From Candidatus Methanophagales archaeon (GTDB lineage: Archaea; Halobacteriota; Syntropharchaeia; Alkanophagales; Methanospirareceae), in assembly GCA_029241965.1 (NCBI GenBank), contig JAPWVK010000114.1, positions 1-33,743 on the forward strand: DNA of 33,743 bases, in the 5' to 3' direction. How positions within the stretch are numbered: the first letter of the stretch is position 1; each line of letters begins with the position of its first letter. The position numbers were made by a program, and so were the translations under genes. A model generated the notes under the pieces. The model was not told where the DNA came from. It made no database searches and saw only the letters and a program-made list of their open reading frames with translations. Shown here in pieces: positions 14,134 to 21,198 of this stretch.

Positions 14134-15680
14134 GCTTTCTCCTTCACATAAATCATATCCCCTTCCTTCAGCTTGCTGAGGAAAGACAACATGGAAGGAG
14201 TGAGAGAAGAAAGCGAAAGAACAATGTTTGCACCGTCAAATGTCTCACCCGTGGGCCCATATGCTTCGCTATCGTCCAATCGGATGCCCATCAGTCCTCG
14301 GTTTGACCTAGACATGTTCGTGACCCCGAAAGAGCCCTTTTTCACCACACCTTTTGGTAAGTTCTCGGGCACTAGTGTCCCCGCTTCCCCTTCATTGCCC
14401 TTAAACAGCACCATCATCCCGGGAGCACTGAAATGTACCTTCAAATTACCTATTGGTCGGTGTATCAGACCTGTAAGCTTCTTGAAATACCATACGGTCT
14501 TAGGCGCCTCTTCGTAAAATAATTCCACCTCGAACACACCTTCTGCATCAACACCCACTGTTCTTACTGTGCCTCTATCTATAATCTCCATTGTCAATGC
14601 TGGCATCTGATCCACGACAATTGCATCGTCACTCTCGTTACCTTCCCTTACCTGCTCGATATCCGCCTGTGCGAAAAACGCCTCCGCTTCTTTTTGTGTC
14701 TGCCCTACCACCATCATCCACTTCGGCTCTGTTATCGCGTAAATCTTATCCCCCTTCTGTGCATAATCTATCAATTCGCCACCCTGTACTATCTCTCCAA
14801 ACACATTATGAGAAGGATTGGGCAGTCTGCTTTCCTTATATAAATATACTTTCCCTTTCTCCGCCCCCGTACTCCGCGCGGATAGGTGATATTTCGACCT
14901 GTATTGAATGCTCTCAACGGGCAAACTAAGCTGTTCTAACTCTTTCGATGCCACATATGTATGTGCTATGTCGTCCACGCTAAAAACGCCTTTGCTCGTT
15001 AGCGAAAAGAAGTGTTCACTCGACATCGGTGCATCGCGAAAGAGGTTTATCAGTGCATACGTGAATATCTCCTGTCCTTCATCTATTTCAGTATTTAAAT
15101 CCGCAGTGTCAAACCCCACTCGCTCCGCCTTTGTTACAATAGGATGTATCCCCTCTATTTGATCGCCCTCCTGTAAATCCACGATAATGCTTCGCCCTCT
15201 CGTCAACCTGCCTATCACGGCATCGGCACCAGTACCATAAGCAGCTTCATGCTCTCGTTTGCTTATCATAAGGTACGTCAGGCCAGGATCAAAGCCGCCA
15301 AAGCCTACGAATACATCCCACTTCTTGTAACTCTGCACTCCTTTTTCCACGGCTAAATCCGTGGCTATTGGTCCAATAGCGGTTATATCCTCTGTCTTCC
15401 ATGCTACCATCCCACCGCCATTGTGAAACCGGCCATAATCTTTAAGGAATGCAGACAATGCGGGACTCTCAACTTCTGCGCCTTCTTCTCTAACAATCTT
15501 TATCCTCGCTTCTCCCTGTTCTGCAGTTATAGCAAATTCATTTTTTAACTCCAATTGCGCTTTCTCTGATACAACCGCGGTTATACAACCCTGCCGGTAT
15601 TCTCCGTTTAGCTCTTTTATGATGTCGCCTAAGCTCTTACTTATGACTTCTTGAACATCGCCATTAAATTTGATCTGCAT
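14130..15680 (-). CDS. Methanogenesis marker protein 3 (UPF0288 family)
   Basis: The 516-residue sequence matches the family found in nearly all MCR-containing archaea as methanogenesis marker 3. Recognisable parts are the N-terminal MQIKFNGDVQEVI, GRFHNGGGMVAWKTEDITAI, WDVFVGFGGFDPGLTYLMIS, and the C-terminal FSAPGMMVLFKGNEGEAGTL then KGSFGVTNMSRSNRGLMGIR, whose layout suggests a cyclophilin-like barrel. Biochemical work on MCR activation has reported this protein, with McrC, markers 7 and 17 and component A2, among the factors that reduce F430 to Ni(I). McrC and two A2 genes are 10 kb away here. The stop codon overlaps that of the convergent tldD. Confidence 0.87.
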   Translation of the reverse strand: MQIKFNGDVQEVISKSLGDIIKELNGEYRQGCITAVVSEKAQLELKNEFAITAEQGEARIKIVREEGAEVESPALSAFLKDYGRFHNGGGMVAWKTEDITAIGPIATDLAVEKGVQSYKKWDVFVGFGGFDPGLTYLMISKREHEAAYGTGADAVIGRLTRGRSIIVDLQEGDQIEGIHPIVTKAERVGFDTADLNTEIDEGQEIFTYALINLFRDAPMSSEHFFSLTSKGVFSVDDIAHTYVASKELEQLSLPVESIQYRSKYHLSARSTGAEKGKVYLYKESRLPNPSHNVFGEIVQGGELIDYAQKGDKIYAITEPKWMMVVGQTQKEAEAFFAQADIEQVREGNESDDAIVVDQMPALTMEIIDRGTVRTVGVDAEGVFEVELFYEEAPKTVWYFKKLTGLIHRPIGNLKVHFSAPGMMVLFKGNEGEAGTLVPENLPKGVVKKGSFGVTNMSRSNRGLMGIRLDDSEAYGPTGETFDGANIVLSLSSLTPSMLSFLSKLKEGDMIYVKEKA

Positions 15681-15751
15681 AATAACATTTTTAATGAAGG
15701 GGAGTTTTTAAAGTTTTTCTTTTTTGTTTAGGAACAATAAGATTTAGGGGT

Positions 15752-15868
15752 ATGAATATCGAAGTAGAAGAATTAGAGAGGCAGTTCTTTTTGGGGGATG
15801 GTGCAGAGATAGCGATAAGCTTGTATGGAGAAGGCGTGAAGAGCGGGGATGGCTCGTATCAAAGGTGA
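15752..15868 (+). CDS. Small ORF upstream of thyX, unknown
   Basis: A 38-codon frame (MNIEVEELERQFFLGDGAEI then AISLYGEGVKSGDGSYQR) ends 9 bp before the thyX ATG. The thyX ribosome site GGTGA overlaps its last codons. I do not recognise the product. It may be a true leader peptide or small protein, or the broken start of a longer gene. Confidence 0.3.
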   Translation: MNIEVEELERQFFLGDGAEIAISLYGEGVKSGDGSYQR

Positions 15869-15877
15869 AAATAAGTG

Positions 15878-16615
15878 ATGGAAGTAAAACTGCTTAGAGT
15901 AACAGAAGAAGGGCGGGATTTGGTCGCCGAAGCTGCGCGGATAAGCGGAGTGCCCTCGACACAAGGCGCCAATGAAATAGTTGAGTTAATCACGTATAAC
16001 GACTATTCATCGGCGCTTGAGCATATCTACTTCACTTTTGATATTGCGAAGATAAGCGTTGCGTTGAGCAGGGAACTATTAGAGCACCGGATAGCCAGCC
16101 ACACCGCGAGGAGCACGAGGTACATGGAAGAAAAGGGGTTTGATTACTATCACCCCCGAGAGTTAGAGCGAAGTGGAAAAGAGGAAGCGGCGAAAATATA
16201 TCGTGATGCGATGAAAAGCGCCAATGAATCATACACGAAACTGAGAGAACTCGGGATTGCGCGAGAAGAAGCGAGATATGTCTTACCGATGGCGTTGCAT
16301 ACGCATTATGTGGTAACGATGAACGTTCGCAGTTTGATAAACTTCTTCATGCTTCGGCTTTGCGTAAGGGCGTCACCGGAAATGAGAGCGCTTGCAATGC
16401 GTATGTACAAAATATGCATGGGAGAATATCCCAGCATCTTCTCGAAGATATGGTGTCGAGGCTACACGTTGGGTGTGTGCCCTGAGAATGAAGTTAGACC
16501 CGAAGAATGCCCGTTCAAAAAGGTATTACCGACAAAACGAGAGATAAAAGATAATTTTGAGGAACGAGCAAGGAAAATAATAGAAAAGGAATGTGACCCC
16601 AATTTGGGTTGTTGA
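15878..16615 (+). CDS. thyX: Flavin-dependent thymidylate synthase ThyX
   Basis: ThyX makes dTMP from dUMP with FAD, methylenetetrahydrofolate-type carbon donors and NAD(P)H. The signature appears as EHRIASHTARSTRY (about 69-82), the place of the RHRxxSxxxxSxRY motif, with the first arginine replaced by glutamate. LPMALHTHYVVTMNVRSLIN then FFMLRLCVRASPEMR is the second conserved block. The last 60 residues contain extra cysteines (WCRGYTLGVCPENEVRPEEC), which could bind a metal. The ATG at 15878 is chosen over the GTG at 15875, with GGTGA nine bases upstream. Its presence matches the anaerobic setting and the neighbouring NrdD. Confidence 0.93.
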   Translation: MEVKLLRVTEEGRDLVAEAARISGVPSTQGANEIVELITYNDYSSALEHIYFTFDIAKISVALSRELLEHRIASHTARSTRYMEEKGFDYYHPRELERSGKEEAAKIYRDAMKSANESYTKLRELGIAREEARYVLPMALHTHYVVTMNVRSLINFFMLRLCVRASPEMRALAMRMYKICMGEYPSIFSKIWCRGYTLGVCPENEVRPEECPFKKVLPTKREIKDNFEERARKIIEKECDPNLGC

Positions 16616-16672
16616 TGGTTTGTTTACGTTCGCATCTATGAAAAAGAATAAAGGGGAGGTGTGAAGAGGAGA

Positions 16673-16774
16673 GTGATAATAAAGCAGTTAGAGGAGGAAC
16701 ACAAAATATCTTTTGCAGAATCAGAAATAGCAACTTTTACGATAAATAAGGGACTACGGGGACTCCATAAATGA
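16673..16774 (+). CDS. Small ORF coupled to the glycosyltransferase gene, unknown
   Basis: A GTG-started 33-codon frame (KQLEEEHKISFAESEIATFT) follows a GGAGGTG and ends in a TGA that overlaps the ATG of the next gene (ATGA). The coupling supports translation, but the short length and odd composition leave it uncertain. It could be the tail of a lost gene. Confidence 0.3.
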   Translation: MIIKQLEEEHKISFAESEIATFTINKGLRGLHK

Positions 16775-18372
16775 GGTTTGAAAAAAATGTTAGGACTCAA
16801 AATCCCGCAACTTTAAAGGATGTAATCAAGAAATATAACGTTCATATCTTCTTGTTCATCTTAGCATGCTTTGTTTATCTACCTATTGAATATACGATAG
16901 AGGGGTGGGACCAATACCAATACTTTTTCGGAGCAAAAAGCATATTACTTGACCATGTATATTTAGTTGATGGAAAGCCACCACAATATCCAATGGGCTG
17001 TGCATTACTTATAGCCCCTTTTCTTTACTTTTTGGGGATAAACGATCAATCTGCGGTTTATCCATGTGCTATTTTGGGCGCTTTAACCGTTGTGGTCCTT
17101 TATATGCTTACTGAATATCTGACTGATAGGCGTGCAGCACTATTTGCATCATTGTTCTTCATAATCTCTTTTCATTGGTTCCTTAGCACGACAATACGGT
17201 CAGGAGTTCCGGCTTTATTCTTCATTTTATTGAGCATTTTTTCAGGGTTAAAATACATAAACACCGGGGGCAAAAAATTCGCTTACTTTTTTTATGCCGC
17301 TGCTGGCTTTGCTTGTTTGTTCCGGTATCCCAGCGCATTGATATTTGTTATTACGTTTTTATACATCGTTTTAACTAAAAGATATGAGATATTCAGAAAT
17401 AGGGAGATATGGCTTGGTGTATTGGTATTTTTCCTGGCAATATTACCTCAACTGATTTACAATCACATCTATTTTGGCAGTGCGATTACTACAGGATATG
17501 GTTTTTCTAAAGCACCTGCGTATGGTGCATCGTATTTCACTACACCAACGTTTCCCTTATTGACGATAGTTCAAAACATAGGACTTATTATATTTGGATT
17601 CGGGACACTAATCTTCCCGTTTTTTGTTTATGGAATGTGGGATTTATTAAAAAGAAAAAATCACGAGAAACTGTGGTTAATTATCTCATGGATAGTCGTG
17701 CCTTTTTTTGTTATCTCTTTTTACTTTTATTATGATCCCCGTCTTTTATATCCTGTTTTACCAGCATTATTAATCACTGCAGGACATGGTTTCTCCAAGA
17801 TATGCACCAAAATTGGTATTGATTCTGCCGATAACAATGGTTCTAATCTGGCAATCAAAAAGGCGTTTGTAGTCTTGATTATTATAATGCTGTTAGTTCC
17901 AACGGCTTTTTTCGGATTCAATAATATTCAAAAGCGGAATGTTAAAGGAGAATTGATGATAGAAACCTCTGAGTGGATACGGGAGAATACTAATGAGAGT
18001 GATCTTATAGTATCTAATACATGGAACATTATAGTTTGTGAATATTACACACAAAGAAAAATACACCCGCTTACACTACCTCATGATATGTTTAAAGAAT
18101 TAATGTCCGCAGAAAACAAAGCCTATCTTGTTATAAATGAAGAGGTAAAGCAACAGGCACAAATGGGGCTGCGTAATCAACAGAGCATAACGGATATGTC
18201 GAACACGATACAATGGCTCAATGAAACATACGGTTTAATTCATTTGAAAACATTTGAGATTGATTCCTCTAATCTTCCCTGGACTTCTAAAATAATATAT
18301 TCTGTTGGAGCCGAAACAAAGCTTTTATTACCATATAAGGAGCGGTGGGACATCTATTTAGTAAAAATATAA
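16771..18372 (+). CDS. Polytopic membrane glycosyltransferase (ArnT/PMT-like, GT-C fold)
   Basis: The 533-residue protein has about ten to twelve hydrophobic segments from residue 26 to 385 and a soluble C-terminal part facing outside. The first extracellular loop carries an acidic GWDQYQYFFGAKSI, comparable with the catalytic loop of GT-C enzymes that use lipid-phosphate sugars. The loop sequence YLVDGKPPQYPMGCALLIAP follows the usual pattern of the family. It probably glycosylates surface proteins or lipids; donor and acceptor are unknown. AT content and lysine/phenylalanine richness are higher than in neighbours, fitting a membrane protein. It begins within the stop of a small upstream frame. 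Confidence 0.75.
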   Translation: MRFEKNVRTQNPATLKDVIKKYNVHIFLFILACFVYLPIEYTIEGWDQYQYFFGAKSILLDHVYLVDGKPPQYPMGCALLIAPFLYFLGINDQSAVYPCAILGALTVVVLYMLTEYLTDRRAALFASLFFIISFHWFLSTTIRSGVPALFFILLSIFSGLKYINTGGKKFAYFFYAAAGFACLFRYPSALIFVITFLYIVLTKRYEIFRNREIWLGVLVFFLAILPQLIYNHIYFGSAITTGYGFSKAPAYGASYFTTPTFPLLTIVQNIGLIIFGFGTLIFPFFVYGMWDLLKRKNHEKLWLIISWIVVPFFVISFYFYYDPRLLYPVLPALLITAGHGFSKICTKIGIDSADNNGSNLAIKKAFVVLIIIMLLVPTAFFGFNNIQKRNVKGELMIETSEWIRENTNESDLIVSNTWNIIVCEYYTQRKIHPLTLPHDMFKELMSAENKAYLVINEEVKQQAQMGLRNQQSITDMSNTIQWLNETYGLIHLKTFEIDSSNLPWTSKIIYSVGAETKLLLPYKERWDIYLVKI

Positions 18373-18514
18373 TGACTGGGAAGAGTGAGATTTAGGATAA
18401 TGGTGGTTCGGAGAGATATGCGTGAGATGAAGGAGTGTTAACGGAATGTGTCTACCACCTTTAATAAGACTCTCTACAACATTGTGTGGGTAACTTTAAT
18501 TCCCCTCTGCTTTA

Positions 18515-18621
18515 GAAGTTGTCCCACAATTGATTTTGACCATAAAAATGGCGCTTCTTTTGGGGTTTAAAGCCCTGTTTGTCTTTCTTTTTCCGCTATT
18601 TTTGGATTGTTGGACAACCTC
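18515..18621. mobile_element. MITE-like element with terminal inverted repeats
   Basis: GAAGTTGTCCCACAATTG at 18515-18532 faces GGATTGTTGGACAACCTC at 18604-18621; the reverse complement matches in 14 of 18 positions. Inner parts also mirror each other loosely (CCATAAAAATGGCG and CGCTATTTTTGG). The element is about 107 bp, has no coding capacity, and abuts the 3' end of the decayed antitoxin gene. This is the layout of a non-autonomous transposon derivative; the parent family cannot be named from here. Confidence 0.5.
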
Positions 18622-18753
18622 CTAATGCCTTCGCAAATTGCCGTATTTTTCTTTGAGTTCACGAAGAAAAGCCGCTCGATTTGTGGACTACTTTTCACTC
18701 AGCTCTTCGCGAACTTTACGCTGATAATTTACAGCATCAAATTTCTTTTCCAT
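18622..18753 (-). pseudogene. Antitoxin-like gene with an in-frame amber stop
   Basis: From the ATG at 18753 the frame reads MEKKFDAVNYQRKVREELSE, K, a TAG, then STNRAAFLRELKEKYGNLRR, H and a second TAG. The continuous sense across the first TAG shows one small protein of about 43 residues broken by a nonsense mutation. Short basic proteins of this kind are found beside PIN-domain toxins. An AGGGAGG ribosome site is intact upstream. The PIN fragment precedes it on the same strand. Confidence 0.55.
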
Positions 18754-18807
18754 GGATTACCTCCCTGGGGCTCCTAATCTCTAATATAGGATAGCCCAAC
18801 TTTAAGT

Positions 18808-18984
18808 TTACTGACTTTTCACACTTTCTGGAGCACCTTCAAGCTCTCGTCGAGTAAGATCCGATATAAAAGCAATTCTTAAGCCTTGTCGAATCTCCTC
18901 GAATAGTTGTATAGACCTCATAGAAAATTCTTCATCCTCGCATCCTCCCACGACTGATGTGTCAATATATATCCGTTGCTTCAT
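18808..18984 (-). pseudogene. Truncated PIN-domain toxin
   Basis: The 58-residue frame starts MKQRIYIDTSVVGG, the first strand and catalytic aspartate of PIN-domain RNases (VapC-like). It continues with LFEEIRQGLRIAFISDLTRR and ELEGAPESVKSQ, then stops. Normal members have about 130-160 residues and further acidic ligands, so the C-terminal half is lost. The remaining part contains only part of the active site. Together with the next relic it is a dead toxin-antitoxin pair. Confidence 0.65.
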
Positions 18985-19022
18985 CTTGTCCTGCTCCTAT
19001 ATTAATCAAAGGCACGGAACCA

Positions 19023-19048
19023 GATACGCTCCGTTATACGCCGTTGCA
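19023..19048. repeat. Boundary-type repeat downstream of the TIR-like pair
   Basis: GATACGCTCCGTTATACGCC then GTTGCA. Its reverse complement (TGCAACGGCGTATAACG) matches TGCAATGGCGTATAGCG at 20191 in 15 of 17 positions, so copies lie in opposite orientation on both sides of the gene pair at 19056-20140. Confidence 0.5.
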
Positions 19049-19055
19049 GCCCCAT

Positions 19056-19718
19056 CTACTTTGTTTCTTCCTTTTTATATACCCATGGTGTAATTTTGCT
19101 CATGATGGTAATGTCAGTGCTATTAGCAATTATTTTTGGCAAAACAAATCCTTTTACCGCCAAAGCATCATCCATTGAAGGGAGTCCTCCTTGACTCCGC
19201 TCATTCTTTATAACCAGAGTCAAAAATTCTTCTTTGGAAGCCATTTCAACTTGAACACGCGTAGTTTGCTTAAATTCTTTGAAAATCTCCTTTGCATAAC
19301 GGTATAACTCTTCATATCTCTTGGAGAAAACGTTATGCAACGCATTGCCTAACTTTTTGAAAAATTCTGTATGTCTGTCAAGTTCGTAATGTATGAACTC
19401 ATAGTGTCTTATATCAGAGGGTGCTTCATCTACGGGATCTTTTGTAATTAAAATGACTTTCTTGCGATGAGCATGTGCTATCCCAAGTTCATACATTACA
19501 TTTGGATTACGACTTGAACAGTCAGCAATTATTACATCGGCACCCTGAATGAAGTTGTTGATCTTCTCAAGAATGGGTATTGTTAAAACTTGATCATCTG
19601 CTCTCTCGCATCGGAGGTTATGATGTTGCTCAAGATACTGCCTCATGTAAAGGTAGAAATAATGGAATTCTGGAGCAAAAGGCATGAGGACAAAACATAT
19701 GGGTGTTGTCTCTTTCAT
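19056..19718 (-). CDS. Nucleoside deoxyribosyltransferase/TIR-like protein with C-terminal extension
   Basis: Residues 5-110 form a Rossmann-like domain: ICFVLMPFAPEF at the start, then GADVIIADCSSRNPNVMYEL and GIAHAHRKKVILITKD. The glutamate in NPNVMYELG (about 77) is in the place of the nucleophile of nucleoside 2-deoxyribosyltransferases, a fold related to TIR domains that can act on NAD or nucleotides. Residues 110-220 are a mostly helical extension of unknown family, possibly a sensor or partner interface. The start overlaps the stop of the upstream gene by 4 bp, so both are made together. An enzyme role in defence is inferred only. Confidence 0.65.
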   Translation of the reverse strand: MKETTPICFVLMPFAPEFHYFYLYMRQYLEQHHNLRCERADDQVLTIPILEKINNFIQGADVIIADCSSRNPNVMYELGIAHAHRKKVILITKDPVDEAPSDIRHYEFIHYELDRHTEFFKKLGNALHNVFSKRYEELYRYAKEIFKEFKQTTRVQVEMASKEEFLTLVIKNERSQGGLPSMDDALAVKGFVLPKIIANSTDITIMSKITPWVYKKEETK

Positions 19719-20140
19719 TTCTGCACCACCTCTTCACCTTTGCTCATGTATCGAGTAACCCAAGTCAGGATAGCCTGTTTTAATTCATCAGGTCGTGAAG
19801 GCTCATACACGAGGTAGAGATACCCAGCTATATCTGATGGAACACGTCCAACTTCACGCTGAACTATAAAAAGAATTGGCTTACTCAAAGCGTGTGCATA
19901 GCCAACTTCATACAATACATTGGGGTTACTCCGTGTCAAATCTGCAATGATGAGATCGGCACGTTCGATTGCTTGCTGCACAGCTTCAAATATGGTAGTC
20001 CCAAGTGGTATGGGCTCTTCAAACATAATGGGTTCGATTTCAACATCTCGTAAAGCATCGGCAATAATCCTGCGAATATTTCTGAAATCCTCTGAGAAAG
20101 GGGTTGTTATGAAGCATCTAAGACTTTTGCTTTCTTTCAT
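19715..20140 (-). CDS. Nucleoside deoxyribosyltransferase/TIR-like protein, single domain
   Basis: The 141-residue protein is the bare domain: RCFITTPFSEDFRNIRRIIA, then ERADLIIADLTRSNPNVLYE and VGYAHALSKPILFIVQ. The glutamate of NPNVLYEVG (about 78) matches the family nucleophile position. It is a distant paralogue of the next gene. A GGAGGG ribosome site lies a few bases upstream, and the stop overlaps the next start (ATGA). It follows the protease gene, separated by 150 bp that hold a hairpin repeat. Function as NADase, nucleoside transferase or nucleotide binder is open. Confidence 0.65.
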   Translation of the reverse strand: MKESKSLRCFITTPFSEDFRNIRRIIADALRDVEIEPIMFEEPIPLGTTIFEAVQQAIERADLIIADLTRSNPNVLYEVGYAHALSKPILFIVQREVGRVPSDIAGYLYLVYEPSRPDELKQAILTWVTRYMSKGEEVVQK

Positions 20141-20190
20141 TCTATCCCTCCAAGGGAGTTAATTTGAGATATATCTTTTATATCTTTTGC

Positions 20191-20280
20191 TGCAATGGCG
20201 TATAGCGTTTCGCGTGTTTGCGAAGTGCCGAATGCATTTGCGTAAGCACCAAAGGTGCGAACCGCAAACACGCCGTTAAG
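20191..20280. repeat. Hairpin repeat between protease and TIR-like genes
   Basis: GCGTGTTTGCG (20212-20222) and CGCAAACACGC (20263-20273) are an exact 11-bp inverted pair. An inner GCACC-AAA-GGTGC hairpin lies between them, and TGCAATGGCGTATAGCG forms the outer end. The right end CGTTAAGT contains GTTRRRY, as in integron attC sites, but the left end does not fit that pattern. It may be a cassette-boundary hairpin or a small mobile repeat. Confidence 0.65.
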
Positions 20281-20294
20281 TGAAGTGGCTGCTC

Positions 20295-21092
20295 TCATTT
20301 TTTAACCAGTTTATTAAGTTGTTCATCAAATGCACTTGATTTTAAAATTTCTCTTATGAAGGACACAGACCAAACTTTAGAAAGTCCCGTATTCTCTTCA
20401 AAAATAACACGAGGACGCCCTGTTTGAGTGCTTATGGCTACCTCCTGATAAGGAATATATTCCCCAATAATCCCTACAAATTTGCCACCTAATTGGTCTA
20501 CACCAATAGAAATTCCCTTATCGTCAAACCTTATAGGCGAGGGTTTGAGAAAAATAGGGCTACCACTATTTCCTGGGAAAGCAGAGGCATCTACATGAAA
20601 TGTTTTGTCTTCATTGATTATGCTTATTGTCCCACTTCTAATGATAGGAACAACTCTTTTTTGGAATTTGACACCAGGCTGATAGGATAGAAAGAAAACA
20701 TCGTAAAGCTCAAATAGGCTATCTGGAAGGAGGAACAAGTCGTCGGGAATTACTTTTACATCATCTTTCTGAAGGTCTAAACCAAAAGGAATGATAGCAA
20801 TATCAACTTCTGCATTCCGATGAAATATCCAATTGACTCCAGAAGTTCTCTTTATATCTTTTATAGAACGTGAGCTGATTCCTCCATCTTTCGAGTTAAA
20901 GAATGCAAGCATTTCATCATCTTGTAACTCGCCAGTTTTCATATCTACAACTACGTGTTTTGCAGTTAGCAGATGATAAATATTTTGAACGCTAACTAGA
21001 AATCCCGTAGCATAAAATTGGGGCTTTCCTTCATGGTCAATTTTCCCAAGAAAGACCACTGTTTTTTTGAATTCCTCTATCAGTTTCTTCAT
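20295..21092 (-). CDS. Trypsin-like serine protease
   Basis: The catalytic triad can be read in order: His in LLTAKHVVVD (about 46), Asp in AEVDIAIIPFG (about 97) and Ser in FPGNSGSPIF (about 176). This is the chymotrypsin/DegP-type fold without a PDZ domain. There is no signal peptide, so the enzyme is cytoplasmic, which fits a conflict or signalling role better than secretion. It has a clear ribosome site (AGAGGTGA). It is the first gene of a minus-strand set with two TIR-like proteins. Cytosolic trypsin-fold proteases are known in prokaryotic conflict systems, where they are activated by a sensor; this link is inferred from context. Confidence 0.85.
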   Translation of the reverse strand: MKKLIEEFKKTVVFLGKIDHEGKPQFYATGFLVSVQNIYHLLTAKHVVVDMKTGELQDDEMLAFFNSKDGGISSRSIKDIKRTSGVNWIFHRNAEVDIAIIPFGLDLQKDDVKVIPDDLFLLPDSLFELYDVFFLSYQPGVKFQKRVVPIIRSGTISIINEDKTFHVDASAFPGNSGSPIFLKPSPIRFDDKGISIGVDQLGGKFVGIIGEYIPYQEVAISTQTGRPRVIFEENTGLSKVWSVSFIREILKSSAFDEQLNKLVKK

Positions 21093-21198
21093 TTCAGTTC
21101 ACCTCTTAGGCTGCCAATTTCACTTAACTTTGGTATATCTACATTGTGTATATACTCATTTTGGATGTATTTTCTAACTTCAGTCTTGATCCAACCAC

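Noticed and set aside
20191-20280. True integron attC site
   Set aside because: One end fits GTTRRRY, but the opposite RYYYAAC end is missing and no integrase is visible.
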